From: Azolla caroliniana
Taxonomy: Eukaryota > Polypodiophyta
Reading direction: 5' to 3'
DNA: 64,000 nucleotides
Assembly: GCA_043228905.1 (NCBI GenBank)
Contig: JBHGNT010000013.1
Coordinates: forward strand, 17,670,001 to 17,734,000
Of this stretch, positions 37,501-53,626 are shown one piece after another. Each line of letters begins with the position of its first letter. The stretch's first letter is position 1. A program made the position numbers and the translations under genes. The notes below the pieces were generated by a model that saw only the letters and a program-made list of their open reading frames with translations, searched no databases and was not told the DNA's origin.

Positions 37501-37766
37501 TATATGGTGACTGCTAAAAATCTCCTAAGAAGCTTTGGTATTTGTTATAAAAGGGCCTTCGGCAGCATAACATGTCAACTGGGACATCCTGCAGGTTTGT
37601 GTTTCTGGGACTGGTTGTCCTGAGTGGAACACTATTCTTGTAATCTTTTGATTCTATTCGAACCAAATAGTCAGAAGTATTAATGTGAACTGTTCGAAGT
37701 GGGTTTATCACTAGCAATTATACATGTCAACAAAGAAACATTCTACCCATGTCTAGATTGTCTAAC

Positions 37767-41268
<3,502 letters not shown>

Positions 41269-41621
41269 GATCTCTGAGATGTTGGAAGCAGGAGAAGGAT
41301 TGGAGGACGAAGGAGATGGAGATGGAGATTCAGCGAGCGAAACGGGGACGAAGACGTAGTATGTAGGTGGACAGAAACAAATAGTAAACGCTTCGCGATG
41401 AGGAAACGTGAAACTGATGAGGAAACGCGAATGATAAGACACAGAAGAGACAGAGAGAGACAGAGAGAAACAGAGAAACGGAGTCAGATGAAGTGAAAAT
41501 TGCTTTTATAGTCCGTTCAAATACGTGCACACGTGGCCTTTTCCCGGTTTCACACTTGTCCGGCCATCCCAGCCCACCCAAAAAACACAGAACACAAAAA
41601 ACAAACAACAAAATACGAAAC

Positions 41622-41842
41622 CATAGTATGAACCATACGTGCATTTTTTGCATTCGAGAATGTTTTCAATCCTTTTTCGAGTATGGTAAATATCATACTT
41701 TTTGTATTCATTATTTATTATAAGGTTTTTTTTTAAGGTAAAATGAGTTTTTTTTTTTAACATAACAATGTTTTGATAACATACGCATTCGTATGAAAAA
41801 CCCGAATGTTTGCCTATGCATTCGAGTATATTACATACTATG
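41622..41842. mobile_element. MITE-like element upstream of RAB2
   Basis: Short terminal inverted repeats CATAGTATG (41622-41630) and CATACTATG (41834-41842). The interior is AT-rich, with CATACGTGCATT, AGTATGGTAAATATCATAC, ATTTATTATAAGG and CGTATGAAAA motifs, all shared with the element at 46963-47211 in reverse complement. It lies about 350 bp upstream of the RAB2 ATG. No coding and no clear target duplication, so the superfamily is unknown. Confidence 0.6.
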
Positions 41843-42319
41843 ATACGAACAATATCTAAAAGTGAAGTCTAAGTGTGTGTCTATGTGTGTGTCTGATTCA
41901 TTTTTATTTCAGCTTTCTTTCAATCCTCGCTTCGGACATCCTCAGGAACATGGCGCACATCTCTAGAGAACTCAAAAAAACCCCCAACGTGTTATGAGCA
42001 TTTTTCCCTCTGTGTTCTTCATACGCTGCGCCCAACTGACTCCTGTTTGCAGGTTTTTAGCTTTTTCCAATTGTCTGGTAATTTTCATTTCTCAGAAGAA
42101 GCTTTGCAAACGTCTCAATGGTGTTCGCCTCGTGGACCACGTTGGCCTTTATAAAGATGATGATCTATTCCTTCTTCTACGATTTGTACCATGTATCTCC
42201 CCTTCTCTCGTCAATATATCGAGAACGTGAATACCATTGATCCACGTTAATGGTATCATTTAGAGTCGTGTCTAACATAAGGCACCACCCACACAGGTTG
42301 GTCTCCCCTGCTAATATTG

Positions 42320-42378
<59 letters not shown>

Positions 42379-45300
42379 CCAAGCCCCATGTCGTGAACTA
42401 GGCCATGTCTCATGTATCGCAATCGATCTATCGTGAACATTAAAAAGATATATGCATCGATATATCTACTAAGGGAGGGGATTGCCAGTTTTTGTTGGAA
42501 ATCTTGAAGATCTTATCACCATAGGAGGTCTAATGAATGTGAGTTCGTGAGACATCGTATTTGCCTCTTGTAGTGGCCATTTCACCACGCATATTCATAG
42601 TCTAGATTGTATGGTATCTCAATTGAGACCCTTGGGTTGTTTGTCTTTGCTTTCTCTTCATATTTGATACAACTTTATCTATTGAAATAAAATATGTTGG
42701 TAGCCAACTTAGAAAATCTTATTGATGTGGCCCAAGGAGATGCCTATCTTCTAGTTATAGTATATTTCGCCCAACAAAAGTTGTTGCTCTCCTAACAAAT
42801 ATAATGGAAAGACGATGTTTTTATGGAGAAGATAAACAACACCACAACATATCAATAAGAAGACAACGGTGCTAGAAGAACAAGAAGCCAAGAGAAACAA
42901 CACCATTATTATTGTTGTTGGCTGGAGTGAAAATCACACAATGACCATTGTAGTAGTACTAACAACAATACTATTGTTGTTATTGTGCATGCAACCATTT
43001 TGATTTTCATCACGATTTCCTTTGTCTTAAGAATAAAGCTACGCACAAAATGATTGTTGCAAAAAGGAGTGAGGTAGTTGAGAATGGTCAAAAGTATAAT
43101 TTAAGTGGACAAGCGATGAAAGTGTGCCTAGTAGTACCATGTATGTATAATGTTAATACAAAAACACAAGTGTCAACATGTAATATTTTTCCTTTATGAT
43201 TAGTTTTTTTGGCAACATTTCATCGTAAACGCCAATTCACATAAACTAAATGAGACAATTAAAAGCTAAATAGCTAACACAAAACGATGCCCAATTGTCT
43301 AGATATGTAATATTTGGTCAATTGTTCCTTGGTTTTGCCAAGGCTTGTCTCATGACAACTTTTCCTTGTCTATCGTAGGTTTTTCCTTCTTCCATCAAGA
43401 ATCATTGGCCACCCTTGACAAGATAGAGAATAATGTTATAAACTTTTAATGCAACTTCATATATGACCTCATGTTTTTGTTTGACATCTCGTCATTAACA
43501 TGCCCAGGTAGTAAATCCGAATAGGTTAGAATCCATCCTTCGGACATCACGTTGAGGTGGCTAAATATATTTCAAGCCGAGTTGCCACATACGATTATAA
43601 CTCCTACGAACAATCACACTTGAATCTTTACAATATATTACGGATTTGTGCCTGCCATGCAAGTATTTATATTTTATACATGTTGTTCAATGTTATTGTT
43701 CAACCTTTCGAATTTGAAGCAACAACAAATTCAATTGTCACCTATTGAATAGGTGGAAAACAACATATTACATGCTAAAGCACATGAGTATATGAACGTG
43801 TTGTCTTTATACTTTATACATCTTATACATATGGTGTATCTTGTTAATCAACTTTCTCAATCCCATTTGAATTAGTAATTCAATGCCAAGCATATTTCGC
43901 AAGCAATCATGAATTACCATTTAGACCAAAATGTTGTTTGAATTTTGATCCTTTAGAAAGGAGACTTAACCTAATGATAAATCAATATTTCTTCAACGCT
44001 AATGTTAAGGCCTTCCAAATGTTTCACAAATTTTAAAATCCCATGCTTCAAGCCCCCAAAACTAGGTTTAGACAACTTGTCATTGTTTCGCCTTGAAATA
44101 TGCTACTAGCAAGGGTACGAAGTAAGCATTGCACAAAAAGGTTCAAGAGATATCGTGTTTTAAGCATGCTTGAAGTGGATATTGGTGCTATTTGGATCTC
44201 TTTTGTGAAGTTACAATTTTGATATACCACACCTTATATGGAAAACAAAAGTTGAAAGAGTGTGTCTTTCTTCATAAGCTACTGTCAACTATATTCCCGT
44301 GTGGGGAACGTGATGTATTTAAAACTATTCTACAACATACATACTCTACACGCAATCATAAATAGTCCTTCCAACCTAAAAGCCCCGATTATTGTTTGAG
44401 GTATAGTTTGATGTTGCATGTTTGTAACTTATTACATCTACACCATGACAAAAAGTTGGCCACAGTCGTGGCTTGAATAAAAGTTTGTTTTCTTTGAAGG
44501 GTCCGAGTATTATTGATTTAAGGGTCTATGTATATATTGGCTTTTCCCATCAATGTGCAATGTTCTATTTTTTGGCTTTTTCAAATGATTTCCAAAGTTC
44601 CAACCTTTTATTATTTATGCAACTACAATAATATAGTTAAGGTTAACACTTTTTCAACACGATAATGCTAAACATTGTGCGAGGTGTGAAGTTGGAGAGA
44701 TCAATTGCAACAATGCTTGCCCCATCAACATTGATAAGGCAAACAAGCATATGGGTATGTGTTTATGAGTTCGATAACTCATATTATTAGACTATCGAGG
44801 ACAATAACATGCACACACGCACACACACACACACACACACACTCTCTCTCTCTCTATCTCAACATATGGTTGTTGAGGAGGAGTTGGCAATTATCTTATA
44901 TTTTTACAACAAAACTATATTTGTAAATTATTGAGCCTCTGAACATTGTCTTTGTCATATTTCTTCGGTTAGACATTGTTTTCCACATCATCCCCAAACT
45001 AGATCATCCATTGGATACCACATCTCCAAATAACCTTTCCAACATAGTCTTCCAAAAGCTTATAATTACAGAAAATGGATAATTTTTTAATATTTCGTGA
45101 AACTTCTCACAATAATTCATTTTGGAATTTGTTGTGGATATCTTAAACTTTGATGCAGTAATGGTAAACATTTAATAACCAAATATATGTTCCCATAATA
45201 TATCGTGATTCCTGACCTAAGTCCTATATGTAGCTTTAGAGACATTAACTAGGACAATTAAGGACAATCTCATCTAGGATAAAGAATTAGACATTAACTA

Positions 45301-46044
45301 GGATGGCGGCTGGCTAGTAGGTTGCTAATATAATAAAAAATTGTCTTAATGTGCTTAGGATTTGAATGTATTGTAATTTGTGTCTATATTTATAGCATAA
45401 ATTTGGTTGCCTAGCGTGTTTTCTTTGGTGTCTTATACACATTGATCACTTTTGTTTAAGAGTCAAGACATAGTTCATGAAGCTCTCACAATGACTTGCA
45501 TAGAAACAATCATATAATTGTCATTGGGTTTAGGAATTTTGGGCCACGCTCTCACTATGACCGTTATTATCAAGCTTATCTAGGTTTTAGTTAACGAGCA
45601 ACAGGTTTCTCCAAGACTCTCTTATTGAAAATGGATAGAAGTACAATTGTGTACTACATTGAGTGGGATATTCATATGACGAGGATGGCAACCTAACAAG
45701 CCTTTAAGGATTAATGTTTTGTTACACATTGTCCAATGTGAGAGTAAGTGTTCATGAATGCATCATACTCTTAAGAACATCCATTGCGTCAATATTTGCA
45801 AGGTAAAGGGGAGTTCCATACGTCGACTTGTTAAGCCACTTTTGGCAATTAAACTTAGGTATCGACTAACCAAATATTGCTTCCGTTGAACACGCCCCCA
45901 CGGTCTTGCAATTTGTCCACAAAACTTGAAATGAAACATAGCCCATAACCAAAATAGTTTCCTACTTAGGCTCTACATTTTCCGAGCGTGTAACAATCCA
46001 ATGAGCGGGTAAGGCACACAAGATTGAACAAATGACTTCACTAG
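41843..46044. other. Intergenic stretch between the divergent RAB2 and translin genes
   Basis: No gene recognised. Compound microsatellites lie at about 42327-42375 ((GA)n(GT)n) and about 44816-44858 ((CA)n(CT)n). Confidence 0.5.
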
Positions 46045-46052
46045 CAAACAAT

Positions 46053-46468
46053 TAACAATCGGCAACAGTTTGGTTTGAACCAAACCGAACCGCGGTTTAA
46101 CGGTTCGGTTCGGTTTCAATAGTCGAAAACCGCGGTTTAAACGGTTTTTTATTTTTAAAAATTTTAAAAATTCTAAAAGATTGTTTTTAAACAATCTTTT
46201 CATTTTAAGACCTTATTCTCACATTTTAGGAACATCTTTAAAATTTTAAAAAATGAAATATTATAAATTTTAAACAATAAAAAATAAAAAATTTGACCTA
46301 TGTTGAAAACCGAAACCGAATCACGAAACCGCGGTTTTTACGGTTTAATGGTTTGAAAAATGTTTCACGATTCGGTTTAACGGTTTCGTGGTTTGGTTTG
46401 GTTCAAGTTTCAAAAAAATTAAATGGTTCGGTTTGGACCCTCTCAAACCGAACCGTTGCCGATTGTTA
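46053..46468. mobile_element. hAT-like MITE with perfect 8-bp target duplication
   Basis: Termini are TAACAATCGGCAAC... and ...GTTGCCGATTGTTA. They form inverted repeats of about 26 bp (TAACAATCGGCAACRGTTYG then GTTTGA). The flanking CAAACAAT (46045-46052 and 46469-46476) is an exact 8-bp duplication, as made by hAT transposases. The 416-bp body has no ORF, is built of CGGTTTAACGG-type motifs, and contains a 12-bp-stem palindrome (AAAGATTGTTT...) at about 46177-46202. Confidence 0.88.
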
Positions 46469-46962
46469 CAAACAATCATTCATAGACTATAAATGATTGC
46501 ATTGATGAGCAAAGGTGTTTAGGCTAATGGCGGTAGCATGTTAATAACCTTGGAAAGAATCAATCGGTAAAACACAACAAGTATTTCCTCAGGTTTTAAG
46601 TTCTCGAGAAGTGAGGTGGCCCGAAATTGTATAACCACATTGTATAGCCATTTTGTAAAAACTCTCCCAACTAACGGGAAAGCCACGCAATTTCTAGGAA
46701 AGGAAGAAGAATCAATGGCTCAAACTACCAATACATATGATAACGGAGCTCTTCATACTTTGACTGCAACTATCGCTACACAACCTTGTGATTGCGAAGT
46801 TTTTGCAAAGTCCCACAGGAGCCAAGACCCGCGGGCGTGAAGGCGAGGCAAACCAACGAGTGAGTGTGTGTGTGTGTCTTGAGGGACCGACCCGTGACCC
46901 AATGGGTCGACCACTGGACGTGGACAAAAATTATGCATAATAGTTAAAAATATATATATGTA

Positions 46963-47211
46963 CATACATAGTACATAAAATTCGTGTTCGTCTAGCATAA
47001 CATTCGTTTTCATACGTTTGAAAACCAATGAGAATGTTATACAAACATTCTTGAGTTTTTTTTTCCCCCATTTTTTAAATGTTTTATTATTTTTATTTTT
47101 TTTAGGCTTATTTGCCTCATAATAAATAGTTAATCCAAAAGTATGGTATTTATCGTTCTTTGAGGGTGTTTTTCTTACGCGAATGCGAATGCACGTATGG
47201 GTCATACTATG
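46963..47211. mobile_element. MITE-like element upstream of translin, same family as 41622-41842
   Basis: In reverse complement it shares the terminal CATAGTATG...CATACGTGCATTC block, ACCATACTTTT, CTATTTATTATGAGG and CGTATGAAAACGAATG with the element upstream of RAB2. The promoter-proximal end is the same in both cases. It ends about 180 bp before the translin ATG. Confidence 0.6.
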
Positions 47212-47389
47212 TAGTATGTATAATAATACATATGTTAACAAACAGTTAAGAGTGGAAGGCATTTGATTTTTATCTTCTGTGTTTTGGTAAATGTCCGGGG
47301 TGTCCGTGTGAAACCGTCCAAAAGGCGTTGCCTCGTGTGTCCGCCCGGTCGTCCGCCTGAGCTTCTTCTTCTTTCTTCTTCGTCTGGCC

Positions 47390-50300
47390 ATGGCGGCCTG
47401 CTCCTTCTCCTCCTCCTTCTCCTTCATCTTCTTCTTCAGAAGCCTTCCCACTCTGAGATGCCCTAAACCCTACCTCTCCTCCTCTGTCCACTCCCTGAAA
47501 CCTCCGCGCAGACCTTCCTCCTCCACACTACTCCCTGCATTCCCTTCCTCTCCTTCTCCTTCTCCTTCCATCTCCTCCGCTGTCTGTTTCTCATTCTCCA
47601 CCAGTCGTCCACACAGATCATCCTCCATACTCGCTGCCTTCTCTTCTTCTTCTTCTTCTTCTTCTTCTTCTTCTTCTTCGTCTTCAAATTTAGCTTCTTT
47701 GCCCATGGATCAACAGTTCGAAGAGTTCCGTGTGAAGCTCGAAGAGTCTGGCTCCCTGCGCGAGAAGCTCCGTGTTATTGTCGCCGACCTTGATACTGTC
47801 ACTCGACTCATGCAGGCTCAGCTCCTTCTCGTACACCACTCTCGACCTTCTCCAGGTTTAAAAATAAAAATAAAAAAGCTTTCTTTTCTTCCTCATTCCT
47901 CCAAGTGTTTTGTTTTTTTCCCGTTTTTGTAATACGTCTTCTTGTTCATCATCATCATCATCATCATCTGGAAACATGTTTCTGTTTCTCTTTGCTGAAA
48001 CGTGACGAAACACAAGTCTATGAAATACATTCATTCTTCATCTTATTATTTTCTCTTCTCAAAGCATTTTGGCTTCCTTTGATTTTCATCGTTTTTGCTT
48101 TGTTGAAACACTTCGGAAAACATGTTTTTCGATAATCCGTCAAGTTTTGTTCTATTCATGCTTCACGTGCTTTGTATTCTCTTTGAAATTAAAGCATCAC
48201 AGAATGAACTGTTCACAATATGCAGGCCATAAACGATTGGATAATTCAGACAAGGGTATAAGGGCAAGTGCAAAGAAACATAATTTGTGGAATATCATAA
48301 AGGAGAAATTCTATTTGTAAACAATAATAAAATGAAGCTGATTTCGAAGATTATTCAATTTCTGGAAACTCCTGGACTTCAGTTAATAGACCGGTTTCAT
48401 GTACCAAACTTAATGAAACCAACCCTTCCTATAAAAAATATGAGAATCGAAATCATTAACTTTAAAATATGAAAAGAATGCGAAAAAAATATGAAAACAA
48501 AGTTCTTCAGCTTTCATAATTTGAAACAAATACTCATAACTCATAAGACTCTCATAGAGTTGGAAAACCATAAAGTCTGCTAGTTGTCGTTCATAAACCA
48601 CGAGATTAAGCTTGTGATATTGTTTTGCTTCAAATATAGAAAACAAACTGTTAATTAGAATTTAGAAATCAAAGATTATGAAGATTTTATAGTTTCAAAC
48701 TTGATAAACCATAAAAATTTAAGCCAATTCAATTCCTAACCCAACTAAACCAAATTCGTTACCCCCCTACACCAAACCAAAACCCCCAAAAAGCTGTTAT
48801 CCCATTTTGGATCAAACCAAACAGTTTAATCCATTAAGGTAATAAATCAGGGTAACATGGTTCGGATTTGGCTATCACCAAGACCTCGCCTATTGCTAAT
48901 TTTTCAGCATGATCTAATTTGTGTTTATTGGTGAGCATAAATGTGTGGCTATATACATCACAAATTTGTATTTGTAGTTCAGGAATCATGATAGTACATC
49001 CATATGCTCAAGAATAAAGTCAAAAGTTAAAATTGATAATATAGAGAAGTGCTTTATCTTATACAGAGATATTGGCTAAAGTGAAGGCCCATATTGATCA
49101 AGTTCGCACAATCTACAGACAACTTGCAGAAATTCTCAAGTCTGTTCCAGGACAATATTACAGGTAGATGTACTTTGTGTGAAAATCATGAGGTAATTTT
49201 GTTTTTGAGCGTCTTTGAAGTCTAGCTAAAGGGCTTTATTCTTCAGGTACCATGATCATTGGCGTAATCAGACCTATACTGTAGTGTTTTTACTTGCTTT
49301 TATTCATTGGCTTGAGACTGGTGGGCTGCTGTCACATTCAGAGGCTGCATCATTACTTGGGTGTAAGCTTTTATATGCTTTCCAAGTGACTCTAGTCTTT
49401 ATATGCCTTTACAAAGATTCTAGCTTTCTCCTACTTTCTCATTGAATCTTGCCCTAGTATGTTTCAATCGTTCTAGCTTTGATTTGCTATATGATTCTAA
49501 ACTCTATAAACTCTTAGATTCTCTTACTTGGATGTAAGTAAGTAAGAGGATATAAAAGTTTCAGTCTAGCCTTAGTATGTTTCAATCATTCTAGCTTTGA
49601 TATGCTTATATGATTCCAAACTCTACAAACTTTTATATCCTTCTATGATTCTAGCTTTTGGATGCTTCTAATGTCACTGATTCTGATTTTTATATATTTA
49701 CATGCTTGGATGATTCTATATTTCTAACTTTTACATGCTTCTCACTTATTCTAGGTTTTATATGCTCAGATACTGATATGATATAGCTTTTATAGGCATT
49801 TTTCTTGGATTTAAGCTTATATATCCTTCTAGTATTCTAGCTTTTGTCTCAGCGTTATATACTTATATGATTTTAGAGTTTCTAATATTTAACAACCTTT
49901 TATACCCTTCCGTGATTCTAGCTTCTGTGTGCTTCCATTATTCTGGTTTTTACATTCTTCTCAATGATCTTATACCTTTCTATGATTCTAGATTTTGTGT
50001 GTATCTATAATCCTGGGATGTATAAGCTTTTACACCTCTGCATGGATGCACACGTTTACGTAGTTTTATGGTTCTATCATTTACATGTGTCTCACTGATT
50101 CTAGCTTTTATACGCTTATATGATTCTAGAATCATTAATGAGCACTGTTGCCTTTTTAGTCTATGGAACATCATGCCTGTTTCATGGTTGTGATTACACA
50201 GATCCATACATATATTTCTATGTTGTCATCTGCATGAAGATCCCGGTTAGAGTTGGATGTTGTATAATTATCTCTCTACCTTAGTTTAGGACATTTGCTT

Positions 50301-51395
50301 TACAACAGATGACTGTATTAGATAATCTGTGAATTGTTCTTTTCTAAATGATGAAAAACAAAGAATATTTGAAGATTAAAAAAACTGATTCTTTTCTGTG
50401 ACAGTGCAGGATGAAGAATTTGAACTTGATCTTGAAGACTATCTAGTAGGTAAGGGCAAACATTCAGTATTAAATTCTTGGTTTGTGTTTTCCATTTTGA
50501 TGGACTTGGCTCATATACAAATTTGTGTGTATTTTTAGGTCTCTGCAATCTTTCCAATGAATTGGTATAAACATCCTCACCATAGTATCATTATTCAATT
50601 CATATACAACTTTTTTCCTACATCTTTTTACAAATGATTTGTCTAATTTGTAAAGGTAAATATATATATTTTTCCATTGTGCAGCCCCGATATGTTGTAA
50701 ACCAGGTGACTACAGGAGATTATGACTGTGCAAAGAGAGCGTCGGTATTTCTGAGTGATTTATATGCAGCATTCCGCATGTTGAATCTTCGAAATGATCT
50801 GCTTAGGAAGCGATTTGATGGTGGGTCATGTACAAATAAAATATTGGGCAAATGATAAAAATGTTTCTCTAGTTTAACCTTATCCGTGAATTGCCTCTCA
50901 AGGGTACAGGATTCTGAAAATGTCACCTATTATTTTTAGTAATTTAATAAGCTAAATTTGAAAATACCACAATAAGGAAAATCATTTATTGTCGACAATA
51001 AGGAAAATTAGTTTGATAATTTACCAATCCATCTTTAGTTTCAAATTAGCCACTCATCATCTTGGAAATTAACTGTGTGAATATCACTGAAACCTTATTC
51101 TGAATTTTCTTTTTCCTTGAAAGTAATTAACTGTGGCATTTTAACAAATTTGGTAACAAATTTTGTAAACTTAAAGAGGCATGCATTTTGGGATCTATTT
51201 AATGTGGCATTTTTATAATTTGCCCTCAAAATGTATTTTACTAACATCTGATCAAGTTTGTGCAGATGAACTCATCTTTGTTCTTTTCTAATTGTAGGGA
51301 TGAAGTATGACCTAAAGAAGGTAGAGGAAGTTCTATATGATGTGAAGATTAGAGGCCTTCTGGGTGACCCAACGCAAAGTGACAACACTACCTAG
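47390..51395 (+). CDS. TSN: Translin (plant TSN-type, with organelle-like N-terminal extension)
   Basis: Seven plus-strand exons: 47390-47855, 49067-49163, 49247-49362, 50405-50449, 50539-50564, 50685-50820, 51298-51395 (TAG). They join to 984 nt, 327 aa. Residues from the internal Met106 on are translin: MDQQFEEFRVKLEE; EILAKVKAHIDQVRTIYRQL; YYRYHDHWRNQTYTVVFLLAF; HWLETGGLL; DLEDYLVGLCNLSNELPRYV; VNQVTTGDYDCAKRASVFLSD; AAFRMLNLRNDLLRKRFDG; MKYDLKKVEEVLYDVKIRGL. Translin is an octameric single-stranded RNA/DNA-binding protein that forms the C3PO endoribonuclease with TRAX. The first ~105 residues are Ser/Pro/Arg-rich with few acidic residues and a long Ser run coded by (CTT)n, resembling the plastid or mitochondrial presequence of plant translins. 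One exon is only 26 nt. The start is the first ATG in a GCCATGG context. Confidence 0.93.
49371..50140. repeat. Degenerate minisatellite in translin intron 3
   Basis: About 750 bp built of TGATTCTAGCTTTTATATGC-like units, 20-50 bp apart and heavily mutated. It fills most of the intron between 49363 and 50404. The pattern is strand-asymmetric (T-rich on the coding strand). Confidence 0.75.
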
Positions 51396-53590
51396 ATATT
51401 GTTGGTCAGTTCTGTGTGAAATCTCGTTTGTACTCATGATAGTGTTCAAAATTTGTGTATATATAGATGAATGTGGTGAGGGAAGGTTTATAATCTGAAA
51501 AAATATGGAATATTTTTTGCATTTTGAAATGATGCAAGACATAGTGATTGGCATTTTGATGAATACTGAATGTGAGAATGATGGAGTTGCAAATTCAGAT
51601 AGAGATAGAGAAAATGACGATTATTATTTAAGGTTTTTACATTTCCTTTTTGTTATATTCATAAAAATGCACTAAGTGGTTTTTGTTATATTCAAGGTTT
51701 TACATTTCTTTTTTTATATTTCATAAAAGTGCACCAAGTGGTTTTGGTCTTGTCTGAAGACCTATGTGATGGTCATTATATATTCTACTTACCTGGTATT
51801 AATGATAAGTGCCTTGATATCTGTGTATCAATAGAGACATCATTGTAAAATAATGTCATGATAAGTCTAAAAAGCAAGGTAATGGTCATAACAGGAACTT
51901 CTAGTTCATGTATACTATATTGAGTCTTAGGTTTGTGCGTACTTCCATTTTGCATGATGGTGCTTGCTTGCGTATGTTTGAATCTTATTACTTTATAACA
52001 CTCATACCTCTTCATTACTTCAGGACTACTACAAGTTTGATTTTAGCCATCCACTTCATTCACACAACTTGACATGCATTACATGTGAAATGTCTATGTC
52101 AGGATGAGAGCTGAGAATGAGATCAATTTGAAGAAGAGAAGAAGATGATGTAAGTAGGAGTAGAATGACATTGTATTATCTAGATGATATGCTTATGTAG
52201 TCTGGTTTGGACACTATAGGATGGTATATCAATATTAGAGCACATGATTCTATAGTATTGTTTGGACACACATGATATCGTCATGTGACGATGGATGATT
52301 GCTTTTTGTAATCACGCATGAATGACAAGTGATGATCATGCATCAACTTGTGTGAGGTTTTTGCAGATCATAAAATTATGAATGTAACATGGGACCTGGG
52401 TTACGTATGAAAAGTTACACTAAATACATGGTATAATATATAATATATAATAATGTTATGCACTCTTCCACAGTCATGTTTTTAAACCTCTATAATGAAG
52501 GCATCTATCTTTCTTAGTAAAGAATATTGTTACATGGACGAGATTTAGAATCTTGAATGAATTTACTTAACAAATTCTCATCAATATATTTTCAAAGAAC
52601 CTTGACCTATAAAGGTGCTAGTTAGACTCTACAGTGGAGCTTTCCTCGATTGAAGATCGATTGCACAATCATAACATTGATGTTATGGGAGCATACTAGC
52701 CTTGTCCTTATCAAAGACATCTTTGAATTCTTGATACTTTGTTGGAAATAAAGTATCCAAAATTTGTAGACTGGGGATGATGTTGTTACTACTGCAAGAA
52801 TGAACTTTTTTTCTTTCTATCCCTCTTTGCACAACCTTTGTAGAGAAATTGTTGATATATGATGCCGCACCTAGAGTGGAGTTGGGAACAATGAAGAAAT
52901 AAGATGTGGATTTTTGAGATTCTAGGATAGCTCATTTTTCCTAATCAGTCATTGGATTGTGAATCTCAACCCAAGGTATATAGATTGAGGACATTTTGAT
53001 GATCAAGACTATAGATTACATTGATTGAAAGGACATGAACGGGGTAACCGAGTATTACGTGAACTAACTCAAACACTTAGTTATGTCTTAATTGTAGGCA
53101 ATATGCCGACCATATATGATTATTATAGGTGTTGAACCACACAAAGTTTTCAAGAAGATTTTGCATCAAGGCATATTTTCAGTCCATGAAGCAAGAGTTG
53201 ACTCTTGAATCTAAGAGAGATTAGAAAAGGAATCAATGACATCTTGAGTTTGACATATGTTGGACAAAACAATATTTCGAGAATATAGAGCAAGAATTGG
53301 CTCTTGAATCTAAGAGAAAAGCAACAAGGACTTAGTGACTTAAGAGGCAAAAACCATACTAATGAGGTGGTGAAATGGAACCATTACTTTGGATTGAGTC
53401 TACATATTTTGGGATATCTAAACAAATGGTTCTTATTTTTTATGAACTTACTTGTTTAACACACTATCTAGTTGGTTAAGAGGTTCAAACCTATTTGATG
53501 GTGCAAGGCTATGAGGAAGGCTACATATAATTGGAGAATCAATTTACTAATCGCACTTGCCGTGTCCTATGCCACCAAAGAATACACATC
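51396..53590. other. Intergenic stretch downstream of translin
   Basis: Translin 3' UTR then AT-rich DNA without recognisable coding. A ~110-bp imperfect direct repeat with GACTCTTGAATCTAAGAGA / GGCTCTTGAATCTAAGAGA lies at about 53190-53320 and may belong to the decayed gypsy element that follows. Confidence 0.45.
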
Positions 53591-53626
53591 GCCAATTTAC
53601 CCAACATCGTTGCCTTTTAACTTCTG

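Noticed and set aside
46753-47451. 232-codon minus-strand frame rich in Lys/Arg/Glu
   Set aside because: It is the antisense of the translin presequence joined to the MITE; low complexity and no family resemblance.
47463-47706. Poly-Glu and poly-Lys frames on the minus strand
   Set aside because: Shadows of the (CTT)n serine run in translin exon 1.
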